The notes under the pieces: generated by a model
What the model was told of the DNA's origin: nothing
Database searches by the model: none
The model's input: the letters and a program-made list of their open reading frames with translations, nothing else
NCBI GenBank assembly: GCA_944323155.1
Contig: CALURL010000001.1
Coordinates: forward strand, 124,001-188,000
Length of the DNA: 64,000 bases
Direction: 5' to 3'
Source: Candidatus Gastranaerophilales bacterium
Lineage (GTDB): Bacteria > Cyanobacteriota > Vampirovibrionia > Gastranaerophilales > Gastranaerophilaceae
Shown: in pieces, positions 45,827 to 53,607 of the stretch
Position numbering within the stretch: the stretch's first letter is position 1
How the letters are laid out: each line of letters starts with the position of its first letter
Position numbers and translations under genes: made by a program

Positions 45827-46738
45827 TTATTTTTTCAATCCATTATACCAATCACGAGCAAACATTTCTCCCTTGCCTTCAGGCTTTATTTTAACAAGCA
45901 GAAGACAATCTTTGCCGCAGCCAACTTCTATACCATCTTTTGTAACCTGAACAAATTCCCCGATTTTAGCCTGCTTTTCCAAAACCTTTGTTTGTAAAAC
46001 TTTGATAATTTTATCATTATAAATAAAGTATGCAGAAGGGAACTTATAAATTCCTCTTACAAGATTATGAATTTCAATTGCAGGTTTAGACCAGTCAATT
46101 TTTGTTTCTTCTTTTGTTAGTTTGTTTGCCATGCACACACCCTCTTCACATTGAGGTTGCGGTGTAATAGATTTATCTACAAGTCCTAATAAAGTTTTTT
46201 CAAGCAATTGTGGAGATTTTTCACTAATTACTTCAAACAAATCTACGCAAGTCATATCATCAGGAATTGCAATTTTCTCTTTCAAACATACATCACCACA
46301 GTCAAGACCTAGTTCAGTAATCATTGTACAAATACCTGTTTCTTTATCTCCATTAATTATAGCACGCTGTATTGGATTAGCACCTCTATATTTTGGTAAA
46401 AGAGAAGCATGGAGATTAATAGTTGCATATTTTGGAATATCAAGAACTTCCTGAGATAAAATTTGTCCAAAAGCAAAGGTTACAAAGAAATCTGGATTTA
46501 ATTTTTGCAATTCTTCCTGAATATCAAATTCTTTACGGATAGATTTCGGCTGAAACACAGGCAAGTTATTTTTCATGGCAAACTCTTTTAATGGGGACAT
46601 ACAAAGCTTATGTCCGCGTCCTGCCGGCTTATCAGGCTGAGTAACCACAGCAAGAACATTAATTTTGTCAGAATTGTAAAGATATTCCAAAGATTTTAAA
46701 GCAATAGCAGGGGTTCCAAAAAATACAATATTAATCAT
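45827..46738 (-). CDS. fmt: Methionyl-tRNA formyltransferase
   Basis: Formylates Met on initiator tRNA. The 303-aa protein has FFGTPAIALKSLE, QPDKPAGRG, HASLLPKYRGANPIQRAI (with the catalytic region), and the C-terminal OB-like domain. It overlaps the end of def by 8 bp, the usual def-fmt pairing. Confidence 0.96.
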   Translation of the reverse strand: MINIVFFGTPAIALKSLEYLYNSDKINVLAVVTQPDKPAGRGHKLCMSPLKEFAMKNNLPVFQPKSIRKEFDIQEELQKLNPDFFVTFAFGQILSQEVLDIPKYATINLHASLLPKYRGANPIQRAIINGDKETGICTMITELGLDCGDVCLKEKIAIPDDMTCVDLFEVISEKSPQLLEKTLLGLVDKSITPQPQCEEGVCMANKLTKEETKIDWSKPAIEIHNLVRGIYKFPSAYFIYNDKIIKVLQTKVLEKQAKIGEFVQVTKDGIEVGCGKDCLLLVKIKPEGKGEMFARDWYNGLKK

Positions 46739-47297
46739 TCTTACCTAATTCCTCATCTAAATATGGTTCTTCAAGAAGCCTGTCTTCTTCAACAGGCGGA
46801 AGATTATGTTTTGCTAAAACATCGTTTGTATCAAATCTATTAACACAGTGATCAATAAACAGAATTCCGTCTAAATGATCGTTTTCATGCTGAATAGCAC
46901 GTGCTAATAATGAACCATCTTTTGCCTCAAGCACAAAAGATTTTCCATGAACATCAAGTGCCTTTACCATAACATTTTTATATCGTTTAACATCTGTATA
47001 GGCCTCAGGGAAACTAATACAACCTTCCTGAGCAATTATTGCGCCTGATTTTTTAATAATTTTAGGATTAATAAACACCAAAGGATTTAAAGGTTCTTTG
47101 TCAGTTGAAACATCAATAACAAAAACCCTGTAATTAACTCCAATTTGGGGTGCAGCAAGGCCAACACCATTCTTGGCATACATTGTTTCCAACAAATCAT
47201 GAACAAGATCCACGATTTTTTTTGAAACTTTATTAACTTCCTTTGAAGGTTCTCTTAAACTTTTTTCACCGTATTGCAAAACTTTTTTTACAGCCAT
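46731..47297 (-). CDS. def: Peptide deformylase
   Basis: Removes formyl from nascent proteins. The 188-aa metalloenzyme has GVGLAAPQIGV, EGCISFPE (metal ligand Cys93) and QHENDHLDG (HExxH, residues 137-141). GAGAGG precedes the ATG. Forms an operon with fmt and aroH. Confidence 0.96.
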   Translation of the reverse strand: MAVKKVLQYGEKSLREPSKEVNKVSKKIVDLVHDLLETMYAKNGVGLAAPQIGVNYRVFVIDVSTDKEPLNPLVFINPKIIKKSGAIIAQEGCISFPEAYTDVKRYKNVMVKALDVHGKSFVLEAKDGSLLARAIQHENDHLDGILFIDHCVNRFDTNDVLAKHNLPPVEEDRLLEEPYLDEELGKND

Positions 47298-47359
47298 TTT
47301 TATTTCCTCTCTTTGGGAATATTATAGTCTAAAATATTAAGATTTGCAAACAAGTGCTA

Positions 47360-48046
47360 TTATTGAACATCTAAAAATTTATGAACTTGAGGAATTAAGC
47401 GGACTTTTGAATATTCTTTTAAAAATTTGTCTAAAATTTCTGCTGCAAAAATTGAATCCACAGCCATAGAATTTCCCGACATTTCAGGCTGAAGTATTAA
47501 TTCAATACCGAACTTATTCCCGAGATCTGCACAAGCTTCAATTTCTGAATCTGTAATATTTTTATTAAAAACGATTTTTGCGAAAGTTTCAATTCCTCTG
47601 CAATTTTCAAAAAATTTTTCATGGAATTTATAAGAATCTTTTATCCCTGTTGCACTCTCAAGTTTGATATCTGCAGATACAATATCAACAAATGGCTTAA
47701 TTTCAAGAAACTTATCAGCTAAAGTTGCATTAGTCTCAAGATAAATTTTATTTTCTGTAATTAATGGTAAAAAATCCTTTAAAAATTCTGTAGATAACAG
47801 AGGCTCACCGCCGGTTAGAGATATTGAATGAATTGTAGATAAATCAAACTTTTTCAGTTCATCCGCAAGCGTATATGGAGAATATTCTACAAAATCAGAA
47901 TTCGAAGAAAATTCAGTATCACAGTAATTACATTTCAAATTACAATTACAAAACCTTATAAACAGCTGTTTATAACCGACATAAGGCCCTTCACCTTGAA
48001 TAGATTCAAATATTTCTTTAATCTTTACTAAACAATTTTTATTCAT
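47360..48046 (-). CDS. queE: 7-carboxy-7-deazaguanine synthase (radical SAM)
   Basis: Acts in queuosine/deazapurine synthesis, converting CPH4 to CDG. The 228-aa protein has the radical SAM Cys motif C35-x3-C39-x2-C42, followed by SLTGGEPLL. The SIQGEGPYVGYKQLFIRF start is typical of QueE. Overlaps the upstream DnaJ-like gene by 8 bp. Other queuosine genes are not in the window. Confidence 0.92.
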   Translation of the reverse strand: MNKNCLVKIKEIFESIQGEGPYVGYKQLFIRFCNCNLKCNYCDTEFSSNSDFVEYSPYTLADELKKFDLSTIHSISLTGGEPLLSTEFLKDFLPLITENKIYLETNATLADKFLEIKPFVDIVSADIKLESATGIKDSYKFHEKFFENCRGIETFAKIVFNKNITDSEIEACADLGNKFGIELILQPEMSGNSMAVDSIFAAEILDKFLKEYSKVRLIPQVHKFLDVQ

Positions 48047-49079
48047 TAAACAAATTCTCTCTAATATTATTTTGTGATAATTTTCTTAGTTTTTCATATA
48101 GTTTAACTTCATCATCCGACAAAGAACAAGGAATTTCAATATGCACAGTTACAATCAAGTCACCGATTTTTCCATTTTGCACTAGTCCTTGGCCGGCAAG
48201 TCTAAATTTCTGTCCGGAATTTGTATATGCAGGAAGCTTTATTGATACATTACCTTCAAATGTCGGAACTGAAATATTTCCTCCAAGAGCAGCCTCATAG
48301 GGGGTTATTGGAATATTGTATAAAATATTTAAACCATCATATTTTATTTTAGAATTATTTTTTATTTTAACATTAATGTATAAATCTCCGTTTTTTCCGC
48401 CAAATTTTCCCTGATTGCCTTCACCTTGCAATCTTAATTTAGCCCCATCTTTAATATTTTTAGGAATTTTTACAGTTATTTTCTTATAATCTGACACTTC
48501 GCCTTTACCGCTGCAAACAGAACATTTTGCACCGTTAATAAACTTTCTTCCTTTGCATAAAGGACAATGAGATGTATGCATTATATTAATTGTTCTTGAT
48601 GTACCATTTACAGCTTCTGAAAGAGTTATTGAGACATCTGCATAAACATTTTCGCCATTTACTGGCTTTAGCTTTTCGTGTTTTGAAGAATTCTTTTTAA
48701 AATCTTTAAAAATTTCACTAAATTTTGACGAAAAGTTTTTATTATAGCTTTTATTTTTAGAATTTAAATTTTTATTTTTAAAATTGTGCTGAGTTTGGGA
48801 ATTATTATTTTTAGGACGATATTCTTCTTCGGCTTTTTGGCTTGATGTTGTTGTTTTTTCTGATTTAAAAAATCCATTTAAAGTGTCATATTTATTTCTT
48901 TGGGAATTGTTGGAAAGTATTTCATAAGCTTCGGTAATATCTTTAAAGCGTTCTGCAGAATCTGGATTAACATCAGGATGATATTTGCGCGCGAGTTTTC
49001 TATAAGCAGCTTTTATCTCTGCAGTACTAGAATCCGGTGTAACGCCTAAAATTTCATAATAATTTTTACGCTTAATCAT
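48039..49079 (-). CDS. DnaJ-like co-chaperone with a half zinc finger
   Basis: A 346-aa J-protein. The J domain has HPD (34-36). A low-complexity N/K/S stretch (residues 70-140) replaces the usual G/F linker. Only two Cys motifs are present (CPLCKGRK at 172-179, CSVCSGKG at 186-193) where DnaJ has four, so one zinc site instead of two. The C-terminal substrate domains are typical (RLQGEGNQGKFGGKNGDLYI). No ribosome-binding site, but a -10 box lies 7 nt upstream. Coupled to queE by overlap. Could be a CbpA/DnaJ intermediate form. Confidence 0.85.
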   Translation of the reverse strand: MIKRKNYYEILGVTPDSSTAEIKAAYRKLARKYHPDVNPDSAERFKDITEAYEILSNNSQRNKYDTLNGFFKSEKTTTSSQKAEEEYRPKNNNSQTQHNFKNKNLNSKNKSYNKNFSSKFSEIFKDFKKNSSKHEKLKPVNGENVYADVSITLSEAVNGTSRTINIMHTSHCPLCKGRKFINGAKCSVCSGKGEVSDYKKITVKIPKNIKDGAKLRLQGEGNQGKFGGKNGDLYINVKIKNNSKIKYDGLNILYNIPITPYEAALGGNISVPTFEGNVSIKLPAYTNSGQKFRLAGQGLVQNGKIGDLIVTVHIEIPCSLSDDEVKLYEKLRKLSQNNIRENLFNE

Positions 49080-49086
49080 ATTTTTA

Positions 49087-49114
49087 TTTATAACAATGAA
49101 AATAAAAATATCAA
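49087..49114 (-). promoter_or_regulatory. Promoter of the DnaJ-like gene, probably leaderless
   Basis: Minus strand TTGATA (49109-49114), a 16-nt spacer and TATAAA (49087-49092), then 7 nt to the ATG at 49079. Confidence 0.5.
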
Positions 49115-49123
49115 CTGCATAAT

Positions 49124-50383
49124 TTACTTAACTATCGGACAAATATCAGAACGGAATTTTTTACCTTCAAAATTTATCAAATCAATATCTTCATATAGAT
49201 TTAAACGTGCTCTAGAAAGAGTTCTTGAGGTTTTTGTGACAACAAGTGCTTTACCGCTGGGAGTTTCATATTCCATATAGTGATTTTTGCGTGTTGCAAA
49301 ATGTGAAATATCATCTGGATTATCTAAAGTCTCTATTCCTGAAATAACTTTACCAGCCTGCCTTGAATACAATACACAAGAAACAGAAGCAGCATCGAAC
49401 AAATTAATTCCCTCATAATCATCTCCAAATGAGCCTACAGCACATGCCTCAAATAAATTATATAAATTATCATCAACTAAATTCAGTACTGCCTGACAAT
49501 CATGGTCAGATAAAAATGGACGAAACTCTAATACAGAAATGCTGCCATCATTTTTAAGAACACAATCAATACCTAAAATACCTAAATATGGCGTTTCTTT
49601 CACCTGCAAAGAAGAAATAACATTCAACACTACATTTTGCATTATATAAGCTTCAATATCACTAGAAATTTTATAGTCAGGAGCAAAAGCGCCAACGCCG
49701 GAAGTTAATAAACCTCCTTCCCCTTCCTCCATAAATTTATAGTTTGCAACAGCACACAAAGGTAATACAGTATAACCGTCAGTCATCACATAAAAAGTAA
49801 ATTCATGACCGTATACATAATCTTCGATCAACACTTTCTGCTCACCTTTTACAAACAAATCACTTATAAAAATTTTAGCAATATTCAGAGATGAAGCAAC
49901 AATTCTATCTCTTCCTTCAAGTTCTTCATCCATTCTTATAACTACAGGCATATTAGAATTTTTTATATAATCCTGTGCAGGCTGCTCTTTTTCAAATACT
50001 CCAAATTTTGGGGTTGGAATATGCAATTTATATAAGAATTTTTTCCCAAATGATTTACTTAAAGCACAATTTGCACTCTGCGCAGTTGGCGCAAAAATTA
50101 ATTGAGAATTAGCTTGAAAAAAGGATGAAATATCAGCTTTTATAGCCTTTTGAGAAGTTGCAATGGTTAAATTGATATTCTTTTCAAGAACAAATTTTAA
50201 TAAATCATGTACATTATCTTCTCTAATATCAACGCAAGAACAAAATTCAGCCATCGCAGAATTTCCTGGAGCGACAAAAACTTCCTCAACATTATCTAAA
50301 GATAACATCTTTTTTGCCAGAGAATATTCTTTAGCAGAAGAGCCTACAATTAATATTTTCTTTTTTGAAGTTTTATTCATCAT
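49124..50383 (-). CDS. Divergent PurD-like ATP-grasp protein
   Basis: A 419-aa homologue of phosphoribosylamine-glycine ligase by layout: N-terminal ILIVGSSAKEYSLA, EVFVAPGN, then an ATP-grasp core with LIEDYVYGHEFTFYV and TSGVGAFAPD. Several PurD hallmarks differ: GREHAL reads AKEYSL, KADGLAAGKGV reads RMDEELEGRDR, and RFGDPETQ reads PFLSDHDCQ. It may have another substrate or be catalytically impaired. There is no strong ribosome-binding site; TATAAT lies 9 nt before the first ATG. Transcribed toward the DnaJ-like gene with a gap of 44 bp. Confidence 0.75.
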   Translation of the reverse strand: MMNKTSKKKILIVGSSAKEYSLAKKMLSLDNVEEVFVAPGNSAMAEFCSCVDIREDNVHDLLKFVLEKNINLTIATSQKAIKADISSFFQANSQLIFAPTAQSANCALSKSFGKKFLYKLHIPTPKFGVFEKEQPAQDYIKNSNMPVVIRMDEELEGRDRIVASSLNIAKIFISDLFVKGEQKVLIEDYVYGHEFTFYVMTDGYTVLPLCAVANYKFMEEGEGGLLTSGVGAFAPDYKISSDIEAYIMQNVVLNVISSLQVKETPYLGILGIDCVLKNDGSISVLEFRPFLSDHDCQAVLNLVDDNLYNLFEACAVGSFGDDYEGINLFDAASVSCVLYSRQAGKVISGIETLDNPDDISHFATRKNHYMEYETPSGKALVVTKTSRTLSRARLNLYEDIDLINFEGKKFRSDICPIVK

Positions 50384-50450
50384 AACAGTTTAATTATACT
50401 ACATAAAAAGAATGATTTTGTTAAGAAAAATTAAAAAATTAACAATTCTT

Positions 50451-50460
50451 GTGCTATAAT
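50451..50460 (+). promoter_or_regulatory. Extended -10 promoter
   Basis: TGCTATAAT (TGnTATAAT form) upstream of the small gene at 50516. No good -35 box is seen, as often with extended -10 promoters. Confidence 0.5.
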
Positions 50461-50515
50461 AATGACAAAGCAGATTGGATAATTAAACATTTAGAAGAAG
50501 TGAGGTTATAGTAGA

Positions 50516-50749
50516 ATGGCAAGTTTAGTAAGTTTATTATCACAAGTATTTGCACCGTCAACAACGCAAGTTGCGGCACCTGTAAGAAGTATTTCTTCAA
50601 ATCCTTACAGTAACAACCCGTTTGTAAATTACAAAGGGAATAATCTGAATAATTATGCAAAAAATAATCCAGTCCGAGGCGGATATTTTGCGGGCTATTA
50701 CAATGGCAAACAAAATATTGTTGGTCAAAGATTATTTATAGAAGTATAA
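50516..50749 (+). CDS. Small Asn/Tyr/Gly-rich protein (77 aa)
   Basis: I do not recognise this protein. After MASLVSLLSQVFAPSTTQ it is rich in N, Y, G and P (NPYSNNPFVNYKGNNLNNY, YFAGYYNGKQNIVGQRLF). No classical signal peptide. GAGG lies about 11 nt before the ATG, and an extended -10 box is upstream. It precedes two pilin-like genes, but those have their own promoter. Confidence 0.55.
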   Translation: MASLVSLLSQVFAPSTTQVAAPVRSISSNPYSNNPFVNYKGNNLNNYAKNNPVRGGYFAGYYNGKQNIVGQRLFIEV

Positions 50750-50774
50750 AACTCCCGCTATAACCGCTTTACAA

Positions 50775-50803
50775 TTGACAATCTGCTGAAAAAAGGTTAT
50801 AAT
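50775..50803 (+). promoter_or_regulatory. Promoter of pilin-like genes 5 and 6
   Basis: TTGACA (50775-50780), a 17-nt spacer and TATAAT (50798-50803), a full-consensus pair. Confidence 0.85.
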
Positions 50804-50819
50804 ATAGTACGGAGTGGTT

Positions 50820-51488
50820 ATGAAATTAAAAAAAATATTTGGCTTTTCATTAGCAGAAATGTTGGTTGCAATAGCAATTATAGGAATTGTTGCAGCTCTT
50901 ACTATTCCTGTTGTTTACAGTAATCATCAAAAGAAAGCTTATTTGCTTTCACTAGAAAAGAATTATAGTGACATAAATCAGGTTATGTCATTATTTATTG
51001 TTACGGAACTTGTTCAAAATATATCAAGATCATATCTTGCAGTAAAAAAAAGCGAAGCTGACGAGACAGATATCACAAACAGTTCAGGACGCTTTCTAAA
51101 GAAATATTTTGACGTGTCAAATGACTGTGGAACAACTTTAACCCCTTGTTTTGCAGATACATATAGTAATATAAACGGCAATAAATCAGCTGCACTTGAT
51201 TGCAGTGGTTATTCAGTAACTTTAAAGAACGGGGCGGCAATTTGTTTGGAACCGCCATTAAGTAACGGAGCAAACTTTACTCCCGGTCAACTTTTTATTG
51301 ATATTAACGGGCAAGATGATCCCAATATCGGCGGACGTGACATGTTTAGATTTGAAATATTTAACGATGCTACTATAACTTCTGCTTATGACACAAATAC
51401 AGATTATACAACAACATGCAAGGATTCTGTTGATGGCGATCAATGTTTAGAAGCAATTATTAAAAATAAATGGGCTATGGATTATTAA
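50820..51488 (+). CDS. Pilin-like gene 5 (no G tract)
   Basis: A 222-aa type IV pilin/pseudopilin-like protein. A short basic leader MKLKKIFG precedes FSLAEMLVAIAIIGIVAALT; here Gly lies before Phe, the canonical cleavage site. The body has NDCGTTLTPCFADTY, an internal CLEPP and the motif DINGQDDPNIGGRD. There is no homopolymer, and the frame is intact. The ATG at 50820 is preferred over a GTG two codons earlier (GGAG site). Followed by paralogue 6 in the same transcript. Confidence 0.9.
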   Translation: MKLKKIFGFSLAEMLVAIAIIGIVAALTIPVVYSNHQKKAYLLSLEKNYSDINQVMSLFIVTELVQNISRSYLAVKKSEADETDITNSSGRFLKKYFDVSNDCGTTLTPCFADTYSNINGNKSAALDCSGYSVTLKNGAAICLEPPLSNGANFTPGQLFIDINGQDDPNIGGRDMFRFEIFNDATITSAYDTNTDYTTTCKDSVDGDQCLEAIIKNKWAMDY

Positions 51489-51504
51489 TGAAAGGATTTT
51501 AAAT

Positions 51505-52170
51505 ATGAATAATTTGGTGAAAAAACAATTTGCATTTACTCTTTCTGAAGTTCTTGTAACTCTTGCAATTATAGGAGTTGTATCAGCGCTTACCGTACCA
51601 ACACTGGTAACAGGCTATCAAAGAAAAGCCTATATTGCCCAGTTGAGGAAAGCAACACTTGAAGTCGGACAGGCTGCTGATTTGTTATTAACTGATGAAG
51701 GAAAAACAACATTGGCTGCTACCTCTTTAAAAACAAATGTAAGTACATTTTTAAAAAATTATTTAAGAATTACTCAGGATTGCGGTACTACAATGACACC
51801 GTGTTTTGCCGCATCTTATGCTACAACAAGCGGTTCTGCAGCGACTGTAAAATGTGAAAACGGCTATTCTGTAACAACAAATGCAGGCTATTCTATTTGC
51901 GCAATTCCAGGTAACCCTGTTACAATAGTGGCTGACGTTAACGGACCAGATGATCCTAATATTGCAGGCCGTGACCTGTTTACTTTTTCAATTTATGAAG
52001 ATGCCTCAGTTGATGAAGGAATTTCACCATCTGACAAACAGTCAAAAGGTTCTGATGATTTAAAAACTTTAAGAAGTACAAATGCCGCAAAATGTGGAGC
52101 TGCCGACACATCGAATGGTGAAGGCTGCTTCTCTAAAATAGTTCAAGATAATTGGCAAATGACATATTAA
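51505..52170 (+). CDS. Pilin-like gene 6 (no G tract)
   Basis: A 221-aa paralogue of gene 5. Leader MNNLVKKQFA, helix FTLSEVLVTLAIIGVVSALT, then QDCGTTMTPCFAASY and DVNGPDDPNIAGRD matching its neighbour. Both end in a K(N)W(A/Q)M(D/T)Y-type C-terminus (KNKWAMDY, QDNWQMTY). AAAGGAT precedes the ATG. Likely a tandem duplication. Ends in a strong terminator. Confidence 0.9.
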   Translation: MNNLVKKQFAFTLSEVLVTLAIIGVVSALTVPTLVTGYQRKAYIAQLRKATLEVGQAADLLLTDEGKTTLAATSLKTNVSTFLKNYLRITQDCGTTMTPCFAASYATTSGSAATVKCENGYSVTTNAGYSICAIPGNPVTIVADVNGPDDPNIAGRDLFTFSIYEDASVDEGISPSDKQSKGSDDLKTLRSTNAAKCGAADTSNGEGCFSKIVQDNWQMTY

Positions 52171-52193
52171 TCATTATTTAAATTGACTTACAC

Positions 52194-52232
52194 AAAAGGG
52201 AATATTCATTTGAATTGAATATTCCTTTTTTA
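52194..52232 (+). terminator. Intrinsic terminator
   Basis: GGAATATTCA and TGAATATTCC form a 10-bp stem followed by six T, after pilin-like gene 6. Confidence 0.9.
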
Positions 52233-52254
52233 TTTTAAAATTTTGAATACAGAA

Positions 52255-52274
52255 TTACCCACAAATTACCCACA
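52255..52274 (+). repeat. Phased pair of TTACCCACA
   Basis: TTACCCACA at 52255-52263 and 52266-52274, 11 bp apart, each one mismatch from a DnaA box (TTATCCACA). They lie in a 386-bp gap (52171-52556) that otherwise holds a terminator and tRNA-Phe. Confidence 0.4.
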
Positions 52275-52344
52275 TTGGAAAAATCTAATAAATACAAAAT
52301 AACACATAACCGCAGAAAAGCTTGCTATATAAGGCAAAACAAAA

Positions 52345-52417
52345 TGCCGCGTCTCGGAATCGAACCAAGGACACAGGGATTTTCAGTCCCTTGCTCTACC
52401 AACTGAGCTAACGCGGC
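52345..52417 (-). tRNA. tRNA-Phe (GAA)
   Basis: A 73-nt cloverleaf: acceptor GCCGCGT pairs with ACGCGGC plus discriminator A, D-arm GCTCAGTTGGTAGAGC, anticodon stem-loop GGGACTGAAAATCCC with GAA, and T-arm GGTTCGATTCC. CCA is not encoded. Confidence 0.97.
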
Positions 52418-52556
52418 ATTTATTGTTATTTATTAAATTATCAAATTGTTCTTTGAAATGACAATTAAAATATTCCTTGGGATAAATGGTCTTAAATATC
52501 TAATTGCCACGTCTTTTATTGTACTTGCTAAAAGTTTTAAGTCAAGAAAAACTTTT

Positions 52557-53096
52557 CTATGATTGTGGAGCCAGATATAATGTAACATTACGTCCTTCAA
52601 GCTGCGGTTTCTTTTCAACAGTTACAGGCATGCTTTCTACGTCTGCTAAAAATCTGTTTGCCAGTTCAAATGCTAAATCTGAATGCTGCATTTCACGACC
52701 GCGGAGCATTATAACAATTTTTACCTTATTTCCTTGAGAAATAAATTTTTGAATGCTCTTTATTCTTACTTGATAATCATGGGTATCTATTTTATAACGA
52801 ATTTTAATTTCTTTAACTTCTACAGTATGTTGTTTTTTCTTTGCTTCTTTTGCGCGTTTTTCTTGTTCATATTTAAACTTACCATAGTTAAGGATTTTAG
52901 CTACAGGTGGTGTTTGGTTTGGATTTATCAAAACCAGATCTAAATCTGCATCATATGCTAGCTGCAAAGCTTTTGATGTTTCAACTATTCCGTGATTTTC
53001 ACCATTTTGATCTATCAATCTTACTTCTTTTGAACGAATTCTCTCGTTTATAATTGCTTGATCTTTACCTTTGTTGTTTCTATTATCGTTAGCTAT
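52557..53096 (-). CDS. infC: Translation initiation factor IF-3, apparent AUA start
   Basis: IF-3 monitors start-codon choice on the 30S subunit. Family sequence begins well upstream of any ATG/GTG/TTG near the conserved N-terminus: INERIRSKEVRLIDQNGEN must be included. The only well-placed start is ATA at 53094-53096, 8 nt after AGGAG, giving 179 aa, the usual length. AUU or other rare starts are known for infC and let IF-3 repress its own synthesis. The TTG at 53018 would remove the start of the N-domain. C-domain motifs KIRYKIDTHDY and MLRGREMQH are intact. Confidence 0.85.
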   Translation of the reverse strand: MANDNRNNKGKDQAIINERIRSKEVRLIDQNGENHGIVETSKALQLAYDADLDLVLINPNQTPPVAKILNYGKFKYEQEKRAKEAKKKQHTVEVKEIKIRYKIDTHDYQVRIKSIQKFISQGNKVKIVIMLRGREMQHSDLAFELANRFLADVESMPVTVEKKPQLEGRNVTLYLAPQS

Positions 53097-53288
53097 TGTC
53101 TTATCTCCTATACTATGTCTACATTTACAAGTTTATATTAACATAAAAGTTATTTTTTGGCATATATTTGAGGTTAATTTTTTGTAACATTATGTAAAAT
53201 TGATTAAAGATTTTACCAAGCCAATCCGATAAGAATAATGTTGGTAATAAGAAACAAAATTTGAACAGATAATTAAAAGGAGTATTCT

Positions 53289-53438
53289 ATGGGACAAACA
53301 ACAGCAAATGATTTCACAGAAAGAGAAGTAATTGTAGATTTGCAAAATGGGGAGTATTTACAATTTGATATGACATTACCTTTGCAAATGCTATTTGATG
53401 ATGTTATGAATTTTGTATCAAAAACTGATTTGGAGTAG
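53289..53438 (+). CDS. Small unknown protein (49 aa)
   Basis: MGQTTANDFTEREVIVDLQN and then a LQFDMTLPLQML segment, acidic overall. AAAAGGAGT lies 5 nt before the ATG and a terminator follows, so it is probably real. No family recognised. Confidence 0.65.
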   Translation: MGQTTANDFTEREVIVDLQNGEYLQFDMTLPLQMLFDDVMNFVSKTDLE

Positions 53439-53470
53439 TAAAGATTTAAAATTAGCATTAAAATTTTAAT

Positions 53471-53502
53471 AAGCGGTTAGCATAATATGTTAACCGCTTT
53501 TA
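53471..53502 (+). terminator. Intrinsic terminator
   Basis: AAGCGGTTA and TAACCGCTT form a 9-bp stem with a short T run after the 49-aa gene. Confidence 0.85.
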
Positions 53503-53607
53503 GTATTAAAAATATAACTTAATTGTAATAAAATATAGTAAAATAGAGATTTTCATGCAACAATGCTTTATATAAAAATAGATTGTGAGAAGAAGAGGGA
53601 TAATGTT

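Noticed and set aside
52255-52274. Replication origin
   Set aside because: Only two near-DnaA boxes, no dnaA, dnaN or AT-rich unwinding element nearby, and a tRNA gene directly adjacent.
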